Positions 8,134-18,047 are shown, counted from the first letter of the stretch. The stretch: DNA of 44,057 nucleotides from Deltaproteobacteria bacterium UBA2409 (GCA_002343185.1 DDRT01000005.1:1-44057); one strand, 5' to 3'. A program made the numbers and translations. Notes: generated from the letters alone by a model not told the origin.

Positions 8134-8654
8134 AAGTGTTATTTGTTCTGATTTTTGTTAATACTGTTTTTGCAATATCTCCAGAAGTTAAGTGGGTAGA
8201 TGAAGAAAAGACTGGGGTGAATATAAATTCAACTGACCCTAAAGTTACCTCATTTAGGGAGTGTGTTAGTAAGGGATTCTCAACAGAGAACAAATTCGAA
8301 GTTCGGCTCTGTAAACCTAGAAGTTTATGGTTTGACAAGTGTGACGAAGTGCTAACCCTATTAAAGCAGGTAGGAAAAGATCCAATAAGTGGAAAACTGT
8401 CTCTTTTGGTTGATGTTTTAGGTGATGGAGAAGATCCTGAGGAAAGGTCGCTTCAATCAGAAGAGGATGCACTCGAGGCTCTTCGATCCTCCGGTTTGGT
8501 TCCAATATCACTTGAAGGTCGAAAGCTTTCTGTAAGGGTAACCGAAACTTGCAAGGGTTCTTATAGTTCTACAGTTAGAAGAATCTCCAGAATACTAAGC
8601 TTAGGGGTGATTGAGTTTAGGGGTGATACTAGCGGATGGATAGAGTTTGAATAG
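8130..8654 (+). CDS. Exported protein of unknown function in the ruvB-kinase operon
   Basis: I do not recognise a family. The 174-aa product has a short signal peptide (MKVLFVLIFVNTVFA, cleavage predicted before ISPEVK) and several cysteines in the mature part (for example in FRECVSKG, VRLCKPRS, WFDKCDEV and VTETCKGS), consistent with a periplasmic, possibly disulfide-bonded protein. The TTG start overlaps the ruvB stop (TTGA), and no better start codon gives the signal peptide. It ends 3 bp before the sensor kinase. A periplasmic partner or ligand carrier for that kinase is a reasonable guess from position only. Confidence 0.72.
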   Translation: MKVLFVLIFVNTVFAISPEVKWVDEEKTGVNINSTDPKVTSFRECVSKGFSTENKFEVRLCKPRSLWFDKCDEVLTLLKQVGKDPISGKLSLLVDVLGDGEDPEERSLQSEEDALEALRSSGLVPISLEGRKLSVRVTETCKGSYSSTVRRISRILSLGVIEFRGDTSGWIEFE

Positions 8655-8657
8655 GGC

Positions 8658-10727
8658 ATGGTAAGTAAGCGCACCAGATTTTCTGTTTGGTGGAAAAGAG
8701 CAGGGCTTACTATTAGAGCCATAGTGCTTCTGTTGGCAGTTGCTCTGTTTGCCCTATTTGTAAAATTGAAAGGTGATGCTGGAATTGGTCTCTTTGTTCT
8801 TAATGTTCTTATAGTTATTTTATGTGTTTTTGCTCTACTTTTAGGGCGAAATATAGCTAGACTAATCTTTGATAGAAGACAGGGCATATTTGGATCAAGA
8901 ATAAGAACCAGGCTAGTTGGGGCATTTTTAGGAATAACTCTTATTCCACTTTCCGTGACATTTTTCCTTGCTAGTGGCCTGGTTAGGCAAGTTTTAGATG
9001 GCTGGTTCGCCCCTCAGGTCGAAGCTGCTGTGGATGGTAGTATCCTCGTGGCAAGGAGACAGATTGAAAAACTATCAGGAGAAGTAAGAGAAGAATCAAA
9101 ACAAATTCATACTGATCTTTTACAGATTGGAAGGTTGTATCCAAAAGATCGAATGAACACCGTACTAGACGAACTCCGAGCACGTTATAATTTTTTCAGC
9201 CTAAGAATAGTTCATGGCGGAGCTGCTGAAATATCGAGTTCTGTTAGTAATATTGTTACTGTAGAAGAGCCCTCAATTGACGAAAAGGCAATAGTTAGAG
9301 CTCTTGGGGGTGAACCTTCAGTTGGTCTTGAAAGAAAAGGGGCTCATCAGTTCATCCGTGTTTATGAAAAAATTGAGCTTTATCCAAGAAGCTTTGTGTT
9401 AGTCCTATCAAAGCAGTTAGATCCAATTCTTGCAGAAGCTATCTCAGCTGTTACAGATTCCTACAAAGAATATCAGCAATTAAAAGAAGTTAGAGGAACT
9501 ATTCAATCCGGCTATATAGTTACTCTTGGTATATTAGTCGTACTTATATTATTTGGGGCTTTATGGTTTGGCTTTTATTTTTCAAGACAATTTTCTGAGC
9601 CAATCAGAAGATTAGCTGAAGGTACCACAAGAGTTGCCCGTGGAGAGCTGGAGTTTGTTCTTAGTGAAAGAGGGCGTGATGAATTTGCCATTCTAACAAG
9701 GTCTTTCAATAGAATGTTAGCCGATCTTAGGGATTCTAGGCGCTCCTTGGAGAGTAGGACAAAGGAAATTGAGGGGATTGTTTCTAATCTCAGTGTCGGA
9801 ATTATACGCTTAGATGAATCCCTAAATATTTTATCTGTAAATCAGGTGGCCTTTGAAATCTTGGGACGAGGTGGAAATACCCTTGATGAACTTCTGCCTC
9901 CAGAAATAAAGGCTGTTGTCACTGGTGGTTTGTCGACTGGAAGACTGGAGGAAATTGTCAGTTTCGATTCAAAAAAGATCGTGGTCACTGTAGGTCGTTC
10001 TTCAGAAAATAGTGTAGTTGTAGTTTTAGATGATGTTACACAGCTATCTATTGCTGAACATGATGCAGCCTGGCAGGAAGTTGCAAGAAGGGTAGCACAT
10101 GAGATTAAGAATCCTTTGACTCCGATGCAACTTTCCGCACAACGCTTGAAAAAAATGGTAGATCAAAAGGGATTAGAGTTAGTTGAGATAATCCTTGAGC
10201 ATATTGAAACTATAAGAAGATTGTCAGTTGAATTTAGTAAAAATGTGAGACTTCCTGAAAGAGAACTTTCTTTAGTTTCTATAAATTCCCTGGTCCATGC
10301 CACTGCGCTTGGTTACGCTGATTTAAAGGTGAAAATTCAGGTAATTCTTGATTCGAATGTTCCTGAAATATTAATCGATGAAGGTCAGATTAAAAGAGCA
10401 TTGATAAATATAATTGATAATGCTTGCGCGTCATTTTCTGAGTCTAACCCCTCGCCTGAAGTCAGCATTGTTACCGGTGTAAAAGGTGAAGAGGTAGTAA
10501 TTGAAATAAAGAATAATGGCTCTCCTATCCCAAAAGATGAGATAGATAAGATATTTACCCCTTACTATTCAAGGAGGGAAGGAGGTACTGGCTTGGGTCT
10601 CCCCATAGCAAAAGCTGCCGTCCAGGATCACGGAGGTAGAATAGAGTGTGAGAGTGAGGAAGATACAGTATTTCGGATATTTCTGCCGATCAGAAAACGA
10701 GAAAAGTTAAGGAGACTTGCTCCTTAG
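8658..10727 (+). CDS. NtrY-type membrane sensor histidine kinase
   Basis: The 689-aa protein resembles NtrY. It has N-terminal membrane segments at about 15-35, 42-63 and 86-108, then an extracytoplasmic sensor domain (about 110-285). A further transmembrane segment lies near 286-308, followed by HAMP (about 309-360), PAS (about 365-470) and HisKA with phosphoacceptor H481 in VAHEIKNPLTP. The HATPase domain has N box LINIIDNAC near 582-590 and G box GGTGLGLPIA near 642-651. NtrY kinases normally pair with an adjacent NtrX-type sigma-54 regulator. None is present here; the next genes are a peptidase and an efflux pump. The start is ATG, 3 bp after the upstream stop. The signal sensed is unknown. 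Confidence 0.9.
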   Translation: MVSKRTRFSVWWKRAGLTIRAIVLLLAVALFALFVKLKGDAGIGLFVLNVLIVILCVFALLLGRNIARLIFDRRQGIFGSRIRTRLVGAFLGITLIPLSVTFFLASGLVRQVLDGWFAPQVEAAVDGSILVARRQIEKLSGEVREESKQIHTDLLQIGRLYPKDRMNTVLDELRARYNFFSLRIVHGGAAEISSSVSNIVTVEEPSIDEKAIVRALGGEPSVGLERKGAHQFIRVYEKIELYPRSFVLVLSKQLDPILAEAISAVTDSYKEYQQLKEVRGTIQSGYIVTLGILVVLILFGALWFGFYFSRQFSEPIRRLAEGTTRVARGELEFVLSERGRDEFAILTRSFNRMLADLRDSRRSLESRTKEIEGIVSNLSVGIIRLDESLNILSVNQVAFEILGRGGNTLDELLPPEIKAVVTGGLSTGRLEEIVSFDSKKIVVTVGRSSENSVVVVLDDVTQLSIAEHDAAWQEVARRVAHEIKNPLTPMQLSAQRLKKMVDQKGLELVEIILEHIETIRRLSVEFSKNVRLPERELSLVSINSLVHATALGYADLKVKIQVILDSNVPEILIDEGQIKRALINIIDNACASFSESNPSPEVSIVTGVKGEEVVIEIKNNGSPIPKDEIDKIFTPYYSRREGGTGLGLPIAKAAVQDHGGRIECESEEDTVFRIFLPIRKREKLRRLAP

Positions 10728-10782
10728 ACCTGTAAAAAGTAAGATCAACCTCTACGTCATCTCAAGAAGGATTCTGCCAAAT

Positions 10783-13551
10783 ATGCGCCAAAGTTTTACC
10801 CGATTAGAGCAAATTTCTAACCCTAACTTTGATGGAACTTGGGTTAAGCATACAAAAACAGGGTTAGAGGTAGTATTTTTAAAAAATCAAGATCCTAACC
10901 GCACCTTCGCTATCTCGCTCTACACTCCGCCTTCTGATTCTAAAGGTACACCTCATATTCTTGAGCACTCAGTTTTATGTGGTTCAAGGAAGTTCCCATT
11001 AAAGGATCCATTTGCAGCACTTCTAAAAAGTTCTCTCCATACTTATTTAAATGCTTACACAGCCCATAGCTATACAGTTTATCCTGCGGCAAGTCAGAAT
11101 CTAAAAGATTTTGATAATTTATTTTCTGTTTATTGGGATGCAGTGTTTCACCCACTTTTAACAGAAGAAACATTCGCTAGACAGGCATGGCATTACAGAC
11201 TTAACGGTAAGTTAACAAGACAAGGCGTTGTATATAACGAAATGAAGGGACGTTATGCCGATGTAGATTCTTTGCTTTATAGAACAACCCTCAAAGCTCT
11301 ATTTCCAAACAGTCAGTATGAAAATGATTCGGGCGGAGATCCCGCTCAGATTCCAAGTCTTACATATCAAGAATTGGTTTCCTTTCATCAGCAATTTTAT
11401 CATCCTTCGAACGCAAAAGTAATTTTTTATGGAGATCTAGATCTAGATAAAATTCTTGATCAGATAGAGGACAGATTAACTGCGTCTTTCCCAATAGTCT
11501 CAAAAAAGACTGAAAATGATGTAGAGCATGGAAGGGTTAAAGATCTATCTGTCCCTTATCAAGGTGAAGGTAAATCTATAGCTTCTAAAGCATGGTCTAT
11601 AAAACTTAGTGGAGAGCTTAAGGAAGAGCTTGTATGGAGTCTTTTTGAGGAGGCACTTTATGGTAGTCAGGGCTCACCTCTATATCTTGATCTGATTAGA
11701 TCGGGCCTTGGAGAGCGAACCGCAGGATTTGGATTGGTTGATACAAACCGTGATGCATTCTTCTCTTGTGGATTGAGAGGGGTAACAAACACTAAAGCAG
11801 TGTACGATCTAATAGATAATTCACTGAAAAACCTACAACAATTCTCTAATGACACTATTTCATCCGTACTTGCAGCTTATGAGATGAGATTAAGAGAACA
11901 GGTATTTAATAGTGCATCAAAAGGGATTCAACTTTTGTCCTACATCATACCACCCTGGATCTTCAGAGATAGACCATTTCGAAACCTAAACCTACTTGAG
12001 GAAGTACAGGCTTTGTCAGTTGATGAATTAAGATCCATTTTTGTTGGGAGATTAAACCCAAGCGATGGAGCATTGATTGAACTGTATCCTGAACCAAAAC
12101 TTTTTCAATCCGCTGAATTGGATGAAGAAGAAGAGCTTTCTAAGATTAAGATAAATGATGTTGAAAAAGTAAAGAAACTTCAAGCTGCTGTTGACGATGT
12201 TAGTCCAGATTCTGAAGAACTTCTAAAGCTTGTACCAACACTTACTGTCGATGACCTATCAAGTGATATAATAAAATATCCACTTAGTAGAAAAAAACTA
12301 AAAGATAATAACGAGATTTTATTAACTCAAGATAAAACTAATGGACTGACTTATGTTCAGTATGGATTTGATGGATTCGAGCTTCCAAATGAGCTACTAC
12401 CCTGGGTAACTCTTTTTTCAAGAGTTCTTACTGGAGTAGGTACCTCAAAAAGAGGCTTAGTAGCTCTTACCGAATCGATTCAAAGATATACTGGTGGAAT
12501 TACCCTCTCAAGATTAACCGGTACTAATAGATCAACCAAGAACCCAGTATTTAAATTATTTCTTGAAAGTTCCTGTATAGATAAGAATTTAGAACAGATG
12601 CTTGAACTTTTGGGAGAGGTTTCTACTTCGGTACTTTTGAGTGATAAAGACAGAATTCTCCAGATAATTGGAGAGCTAAGAGATAGTTATGAGCAGGCAC
12701 TTAGTACAAGGCCTTATGGCTTCGCTCATCGGAGAGCTCTTTATTCTTTAACAGTTCCAGGTGTTATAGAAGAGACTTTAGGTGGATATGAACAGCTTAA
12801 ATTTTTGAGGTCATTATCTAAGATATCTTTCGATCAGATCGAAAGTAATTTAACTAGAATAAGAGATACTCTCTTTTGTAATTCGAATGTTTCACTTTCA
12901 GTCACAAAAGAAGATAGCAATACAGATAAAGAGGTAGAACTTATTTCGGTTTGGACAGGTAAAGGTTTAAGGGGCGAGATACTTCCTGAAAATTCCCCAG
13001 ATCAAGCTTTAATTGCACCTATAAGGGTTGCATATACTGCTCAGATCAATCTAGTTGAAGGTTCTATGGCCTCTGGCGCTGTGGATGTTGTCCTATCTCA
13101 AGTGAGCGATACGTACCTGTGGAATGAGATTAGAGTAGGTGGAGGAGCCTATGGCTCTGGTTGTGGATACGACAGAGATAATTCATTCGTTTACTTTCAA
13201 TCTTGGGATGACCCACAACCTAAACGATCGTTTGACGTTTATGACTCTGTTTCAAGATATTTACTTGAAAGTAATTTTTCAACTGAGGAAGTTACACGAT
13301 CGATTATTGGAACAATCGGTAGCGCCGATCAACCACTTTCTCCATCTGGTAGAGGGGTCAGAGCAAGAAATCTTTATCTTTTAGGTATTACAGATGAGGA
13401 GCGGAGTTTGAGAAGAAGTGAGGTTTTAGCTACATCAAAGAAAGATTTCAAACTAGTTGGGGAGCTGCTTCAAAATCCTACTGGAGTACATAGAGCAGTG
13501 GTCTGTTCGAAGGATCTAAGCTCGACGCTTTCTTTTAAAGAGGTTGAATGA
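10783..13551 (+). CDS. M16C family zinc metallopeptidase (PreP/Cym1-like)
   Basis: M16C presequence-protease-like enzymes are large clamshell peptidases that degrade short unstructured peptides. The 922-aa product has the inverted zinc motif H58-ILE-H62 in TPHILEHSVLCGS with E61 catalytic. The distal zinc ligand E153 lies in GVVYNEMKGRYAD. The C-terminal half is the proteolytically inactive paired domain. The frame extends upstream to a TTG at 10717 inside the kinase gene. The ATG at 10783 is preceded by AAGAAGGA at 10764-10771 and gives the usual family N-terminus, so I chose it. No signal peptide is visible, so a cytoplasmic site is likely. The stop overlaps the adaptor gene start by 4 bp. 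Confidence 0.9.
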   Translation: MRQSFTRLEQISNPNFDGTWVKHTKTGLEVVFLKNQDPNRTFAISLYTPPSDSKGTPHILEHSVLCGSRKFPLKDPFAALLKSSLHTYLNAYTAHSYTVYPAASQNLKDFDNLFSVYWDAVFHPLLTEETFARQAWHYRLNGKLTRQGVVYNEMKGRYADVDSLLYRTTLKALFPNSQYENDSGGDPAQIPSLTYQELVSFHQQFYHPSNAKVIFYGDLDLDKILDQIEDRLTASFPIVSKKTENDVEHGRVKDLSVPYQGEGKSIASKAWSIKLSGELKEELVWSLFEEALYGSQGSPLYLDLIRSGLGERTAGFGLVDTNRDAFFSCGLRGVTNTKAVYDLIDNSLKNLQQFSNDTISSVLAAYEMRLREQVFNSASKGIQLLSYIIPPWIFRDRPFRNLNLLEEVQALSVDELRSIFVGRLNPSDGALIELYPEPKLFQSAELDEEEELSKIKINDVEKVKKLQAAVDDVSPDSEELLKLVPTLTVDDLSSDIIKYPLSRKKLKDNNEILLTQDKTNGLTYVQYGFDGFELPNELLPWVTLFSRVLTGVGTSKRGLVALTESIQRYTGGITLSRLTGTNRSTKNPVFKLFLESSCIDKNLEQMLELLGEVSTSVLLSDKDRILQIIGELRDSYEQALSTRPYGFAHRRALYSLTVPGVIEETLGGYEQLKFLRSLSKISFDQIESNLTRIRDTLFCNSNVSLSVTKEDSNTDKEVELISVWTGKGLRGEILPENSPDQALIAPIRVAYTAQINLVEGSMASGAVDVVLSQVSDTYLWNEIRVGGGAYGSGCGYDRDNSFVYFQSWDDPQPKRSFDVYDSVSRYLLESNFSTEEVTRSIIGTIGSADQPLSPSGRGVRARNLYLLGITDEERSLRRSEVLATSKKDFKLVGELLQNPTGVHRAVVCSKDLSSTLSFKEVE

Positions 13552-14645
13552 ATAAGAGTCTGTTGCGAGCGGCTTTGATTGCTCTTGCAGTCGTTGTATT
13601 GCTGTTTGTTTTTAAATTTATACTGATGGCTATATTTGGTGGTGGTGGTTTTATACCTCCAACTGACTCCGTAAATGCTTCGAAGGCTTTTGTGAGAGAC
13701 TGGAGAACAAAAATCACCTCATCGGGAACCATAACGCCTGAGTTAGGAGTTACTGTTAGGGCTGAAGAAGCAGGGTTAGTAGAGGAGATTCTCTTTGAGT
13801 CAGGAGAAGCTGTTAAAGTTGGACAAGTTCTTGCCAGGTTAGATAGATCAGTAGAATTAGCTGATTTAGTTGGTGCTGAGGCAGAGCTTAAAAATGCTAC
13901 AGCTCAGTATAGTCGAGCCAAATATCTTTTGAACACGAAGTCTATAAGTAAAAGTGAATTTGATCTTTCCCAGAGTAGTGCCAAAGCTGCAGCAGCTAAG
14001 GTTGATAGCTTAAAGGCAAAAATTGAAAGAAAAGAGATAAGAGCGCTTTTCTCAGGAAAAGCAGGCAGAAGACTTGTCAGTAAGGGGGAATATCTCTCAG
14101 TTGGTCAACCAATCGTTGAGCTTCACTCTGAAGATCTTTTCTATATCGATTTTTCTGTTCCACAACGTTTTGTAAATCTTTTAAAGGTTGGTCTTCCGCT
14201 TGAGATAACATCAGATCTATGGAGTGGTGTGGTTAATGGTGTCATACAGAGCGTTAACCCTAATATAGAACCTGAAACAAGACAGGTAAGTGTGAGAGGA
14301 GTTCTTCAAACTGGTGGAAAGGCCGGATTATTTGTTGGAGTAACGGTTATCACTGAAGAGGGGCAAAATCTTATAACAATACCAACTTCGAGTGTAAGTT
14401 TTGCTCCATTCGGAGATTCAGTGTTTGTCTTAGAGGATGAGCAAAATGGGATATATACTGCTAAACAAAAAACTGTTCGGCTTGGGCAAAGAGAAGGTGA
14501 CCAAATTGCTGTTATTTCAGGAATAGATGAAGGCGAACTAGTTGTAAGTAGTGGAGCTTTTAAACTTATTCCAAATGGAAAAGTTTCGATAAATCAGAAT
14601 GCCGCTCCATCGAGCTCTCAAAATCCAAAGGTTAAAAATTCGTGA
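13548..14645 (+). CDS. RND efflux periplasmic adaptor (membrane fusion protein)
   Basis: Adaptors of this family bridge the RND pump to an outer-membrane channel. The 365-aa protein has one N-terminal membrane anchor (about residues 5-30, LLRAALIALAVVVLLFVFK). It then has a lipoyl/barrel-sandwich half motif (VRAEEAGLVEEILFESGEAVKVGQVLARLD), an alpha-hairpin (about 105-165), a second lipoyl half (IERKEIRALFSGKAGRR) and a beta-barrel with a membrane-proximal domain. ATGA overlap with the M16C gene and GTGA overlap with the pump gene indicate coupled translation. No TolC-like gene is in the window, so the channel must come from elsewhere. Confidence 0.93.
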   Translation: MNKSLLRAALIALAVVVLLFVFKFILMAIFGGGGFIPPTDSVNASKAFVRDWRTKITSSGTITPELGVTVRAEEAGLVEEILFESGEAVKVGQVLARLDRSVELADLVGAEAELKNATAQYSRAKYLLNTKSISKSEFDLSQSSAKAAAAKVDSLKAKIERKEIRALFSGKAGRRLVSKGEYLSVGQPIVELHSEDLFYIDFSVPQRFVNLLKVGLPLEITSDLWSGVVNGVIQSVNPNIEPETRQVSVRGVLQTGGKAGLFVGVTVITEEGQNLITIPTSSVSFAPFGDSVFVLEDEQNGIYTAKQKTVRLGQREGDQIAVISGIDEGELVVSSGAFKLIPNGKVSINQNAAPSSSQNPKVKNS

Positions 14646-17600
14646 CAGATATTTTTATCAGACGCCCAGTTTTTTCGATCTGTCTGAGTCTTCTCGTGCT
14701 CCTCGGAGGGGTTATGAGTTTTTTGTCTTTGTCCATAAGGCAGTATCCAAGAAGTGATCTAGCTGTAATAAAAGTTTCAACCGTTTACGTTGGGGCAGAT
14801 GCAGATCTAGTAAGAGGATTTGTAACAACGCCTCTAGAGAGGATTATTGCTAGTGCTGATGGGATAGACTATCTCAGATCTTCCAGCAAACAGGGGATTA
14901 GTGAAATTTTTGCTCATCTTAGACTTAACTTCGACGTAAATGACGCTCTTACTCAGATACAAGCAAAAGTAGCTCAGGTTAGAAACGAACTCCCTCCTGA
15001 GGCAGAATCACCAACCATAACAATAGAATCAGGCGATACTAGAATAGCTTCGATGTATCTTAGCTTTGCTTCTGATGTAATGGAGCAGAATGAGATTACT
15101 GATTATCTGACTAGAGTGGTTCAGCCTCAGCTCTCAGCACTTGCTGGTGTCCAAAAAGCAGATATCTTGGGGGCTAGAACCTTTGCTATGAGAATCTGGC
15201 TTAAATCAAGGGAGCTTAAGGCGCACAAAGTAAGTCCAGCAGATATCAGAGACGCCCTAACTAAAAACAATGTATTAGCAGCGGTAGGAAAAACAAAGTC
15301 AGGAATGGTTTCGTTTAATCTAAGCACTAATGCAACCTTAAGTACAAAAGAAGAGTTTGAGCGATTAGTAATTTCTTCCAAGAATGGAGCATTTGTGAGG
15401 CTCGGAGATCTGGCTGACGTGGAGCTTGGGGCAGAAAGTTATGATGATGAAGTTCGATTCGATGGAAAAAAGGCAACCTTCATGGGTATATGGGTTTTGC
15501 CTAATGCAAACTCTTTAGAGGTAATTAAAAGGGTTAAAGAGGAGCTTCCTGGTATACAGTCACGAGCACCTCCATCTCTTATAGTGTCTGTTGCGTACGA
15601 TGCAACTGCTTATATTGATGATGCAATTAAGGAGGTGTTTTTTACCCTTTCAGAAACAATTATTATTGTAATGGTTGTTATCTTTCTATTTGTAGGATCT
15701 GTAAGGGGTGTATTGATACCTCTAGTAGCAATTCCACTTTCATTAATTGGAGTTGGAAGCTTACTTTTCTTATTAGGGTTCTCTATAAATCTTTTGACTC
15801 TTCTAGCTATCGTTCTTTCAGTTGGTATCGTTGTAGATGATGCAATTGTAATGCTTGAAAATATAGAGCGACATATTGGTGAAGGTAAAACCCCCATGGA
15901 AGCTGCTCTACTTGGGGCAAGAGAGCTATCAATGCCAGTAATAGCTATGACGATAACTTTAGCAGCCGTTTATGTTCCAGTTGCCCTTCAAGGTGGACTT
16001 ACTGGAGCCTTGTTCAAGGAGTTTGCCTTCACTTTAGCTGGCGCAGTGCTGGTTTCTGGATTTGTAGCATTGACTCTTAGTCCAATGATGGGCTCAAGAC
16101 TTCTCAAGAACGAAGAGCCTGGAAAATTTAAGAGATTTGTTGATGGGAAACTAGATCGTTTAAGAGAGTTGTATGGGTTACTCCTAGATTTAATTTTGCC
16201 AAATAGGGTAATGGTTGTTCTTTCGACAGTATTCACACTTCTTCTTTCTGTTGGATTATTTTTAGTTTTAGGAAATTTTATCCCGTCAGGTGTTCTTCTA
16301 GCTAAAGAGTTGGCTCCGATGGAGGATTCCGGAGTCGTCTTTGGAATCGTTCAAGCATCCCCTAATTCTACTATTGAGCAAACTACACAGTATACTGAAG
16401 AAGTACAGAAGGTGTTCACATCTTTTCCTGAGTATAAGCAATCATTTCAACTTACTCAGCCAGGAGGTGGGTTTTCGGGGATACTTCTAAAGCCTTGGAG
16501 TGAGCGAAAGGGTGGAATATTTACACCTCGAATGATGAAAGCAGGTGAGATCTCAGAGATTGGATTTGGTCGAATGTGGTCAGAAGTGCCTGGAATCAGA
16601 GTAATTGTTACAACTCCGCCACCTCTCCCCGGAGGTAGTGATTTCCCGATCGAACTTGTAATCTCTTCAACGGAGGATTCGCCAGAGATTTATAAGTATT
16701 CAAGAGAAATTATCAACCAAGCACTTGCTTCCGGAGCATTTACATTCGTTGACTCGGATCTTAAATATGACCTAGCAGAATCTAAAATCATATTTGATAA
16801 AGACAAGATAAATTCTGCCGGGTTAAAGCTTAACGATCTAGCTTCAGATTTAGGGGTCCTTCTCAGTGGAAATTATGTAAATAGATTTAGCATTCAGGGT
16901 AGAAGTTATAAAGTTATTCCTCAGATTCAGCGAAAAGATCGATTGACACCAGAGTCAATCTTGAACCTTCCTGTAGGACCTGATGTTGTGCCACTTTCTA
17001 CTTTTGCAACTTTGCAGGATAAGGTTGAAGCAAGAGAGCTTCCAAAATTTCAGCAGTTAAATTCAGCCACCATTCAAGCTGGGAATGTGCCAGTTTTTTC
17101 AGTTGATTTTTCCCTGAGCACTTTAGAGAAGATTGCAAAGGAGGTATTACCTGCTGGTTACACAATAGATTATGCAGGTGAATCAAGGCAGCTTAGGAAA
17201 GAGTTAAGTGCCTCAACGTTGCCATTAATATTTGCTATTATCGTAGTATACTTAGTGCTCGCATCTCAATTCGAAAGCTTCAAAGATCCATTCATCATTC
17301 TTATTGGCACTGTTCCTCTTGCAATTTTTGGATCGCTGCTTGTTATGTTTTATGGATTCACATCATTAAATATTTACTCTCAGGTAGGACTAATTACCCT
17401 GGTAGGATTAGTAGCTAAAAATGGTATTTTAATAGTTGAGTTTGCAAACGTATTACTAGAGCATGGAAGAGGGGTTCTAGATGCAGTCAAAGAGGCTAGT
17501 CTTGTTAGGTTGAGACCAGTTCTAATGACCTCTGCTGCAACTGTACTCGGTCATTTTCCTCTAATTTTAGCTGATGGGGCAGGCTCAGGAGCCAGAAATA

Positions 17601-17701
17601 GTATAGGCTATACCCTTGTTATTGGGATGATTATAGGGTCGTTTTTTACACTGGTTATACTCCCTTGTATTTACGTACTTATAAAGGGAAAGCGGCTTTG
17701 A
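14642..17701 (+). CDS. RND (HAE-1) multidrug efflux transporter
   Basis: At 1019 aa it is a full-length AcrB/MexF-like inner-membrane pump. The N-terminus (DIFIRRPVFSICLSLLVLLGG) is typical. Two six-helix halves surround two large periplasmic loops. The proton-relay helix TM4 carries the paired Asp residues in VGIVVDDAIVMLENIERH, and the second half shows the LVGLVAKNGILIVEFAN motif. The start is GTG at 14642, overlapping the adaptor stop. Substrates cannot be predicted from sequence. It closes the operon that begins at ruvB; the next gene has its own promoter. Confidence 0.94.
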   Translation: MTDIFIRRPVFSICLSLLVLLGGVMSFLSLSIRQYPRSDLAVIKVSTVYVGADADLVRGFVTTPLERIIASADGIDYLRSSSKQGISEIFAHLRLNFDVNDALTQIQAKVAQVRNELPPEAESPTITIESGDTRIASMYLSFASDVMEQNEITDYLTRVVQPQLSALAGVQKADILGARTFAMRIWLKSRELKAHKVSPADIRDALTKNNVLAAVGKTKSGMVSFNLSTNATLSTKEEFERLVISSKNGAFVRLGDLADVELGAESYDDEVRFDGKKATFMGIWVLPNANSLEVIKRVKEELPGIQSRAPPSLIVSVAYDATAYIDDAIKEVFFTLSETIIIVMVVIFLFVGSVRGVLIPLVAIPLSLIGVGSLLFLLGFSINLLTLLAIVLSVGIVVDDAIVMLENIERHIGEGKTPMEAALLGARELSMPVIAMTITLAAVYVPVALQGGLTGALFKEFAFTLAGAVLVSGFVALTLSPMMGSRLLKNEEPGKFKRFVDGKLDRLRELYGLLLDLILPNRVMVVLSTVFTLLLSVGLFLVLGNFIPSGVLLAKELAPMEDSGVVFGIVQASPNSTIEQTTQYTEEVQKVFTSFPEYKQSFQLTQPGGGFSGILLKPWSERKGGIFTPRMMKAGEISEIGFGRMWSEVPGIRVIVTTPPPLPGGSDFPIELVISSTEDSPEIYKYSREIINQALASGAFTFVDSDLKYDLAESKIIFDKDKINSAGLKLNDLASDLGVLLSGNYVNRFSIQGRSYKVIPQIQRKDRLTPESILNLPVGPDVVPLSTFATLQDKVEARELPKFQQLNSATIQAGNVPVFSVDFSLSTLEKIAKEVLPAGYTIDYAGESRQLRKELSASTLPLIFAIIVVYLVLASQFESFKDPFIILIGTVPLAIFGSLLVMFYGFTSLNIYSQVGLITLVGLVAKNGILIVEFANVLLEHGRGVLDAVKEASLVRLRPVLMTSAATVLGHFPLILADGAGSGARNSIGYTLVIGMIIGSFFTLVILPCIYVLIKGKRL

Positions 17702-17726
17702 TTAAGAAGTCCCATGGATGTATACT
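17698..17726 (+). promoter_or_regulatory. Sigma-70 type promoter for the small winged-helix-like gene
   Basis: TTGATT at 17698-17703 and TATACT at 17721-17726 are separated by exactly 17 bp. The ATG of the following gene is at 17736, so only nine bases separate the -10 box from the start codon. Transcription would then start at or within a few bases of the ATG, giving a leaderless or near-leaderless mRNA. The -35 overlaps the last codon and stop of the pump gene. Confidence 0.7.
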
Positions 17727-17735
17727 CCGTAAGCC

Positions 17736-18047
17736 ATGGGAGAAGCCGCTAAAAAGAAACCACGTCTAAGCTCACTTAGTGATGCTCACAAGAATCAGAT
17801 ATCAGTGTTAAGATCAATGGCTGGTGACGGTAATGACCCCTCAGTATGCAGTAAGCTGTTTCATGTAAATGATATCGCTGCTGGAAGTGGTTTAAGCGAT
17901 CCTAAAGAAACCCAAAGATACCTTTTTATTCTTGAAGGGCAAAAGCTGGTAGTTCCTAACCCTGAAGGTGATTTCACGAGTAGTTACTGGAGAGTTACTA
18001 AGCAGGGACTACAATTTATGAAAGTTGTAGTTCAGTCGGTTAAGTAG
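17736..18047 (+). CDS. Small winged-helix-like protein, function unknown
   Basis: The 103-aa product has a basic N-terminus (MGEAAKKKPRLSSLSDAHKNQ). The rest could fold as a winged helix: a helix pair around VNDIAAGSGLSDPKETQRYLFILEGQKLV, then a strand-like wing (FTSSYWRVTKQGLQFMKVV). That fold call is by pattern only. There is no Shine-Dalgarno sequence; the promoter at 17698-17726 places the transcript start at about the ATG. It converges with the coiled-coil gene at 18117, with a hairpin element between them. A DNA-binding role is possible but unproven. Confidence 0.65.
   Translation: MGEAAKKKPRLSSLSDAHKNQISVLRSMAGDGNDPSVCSKLFHVNDIAAGSGLSDPKETQRYLFILEGQKLVVPNPEGDFTSSYWRVTKQGLQFMKVVVQSVK

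Noticed and set aside
10717..10782. TTG start for the M16C gene at 10717
   Set aside because: It lies inside the kinase gene with a ribosome site only two bases away; the ATG at 10783 has a better-spaced AAGAAGGA.
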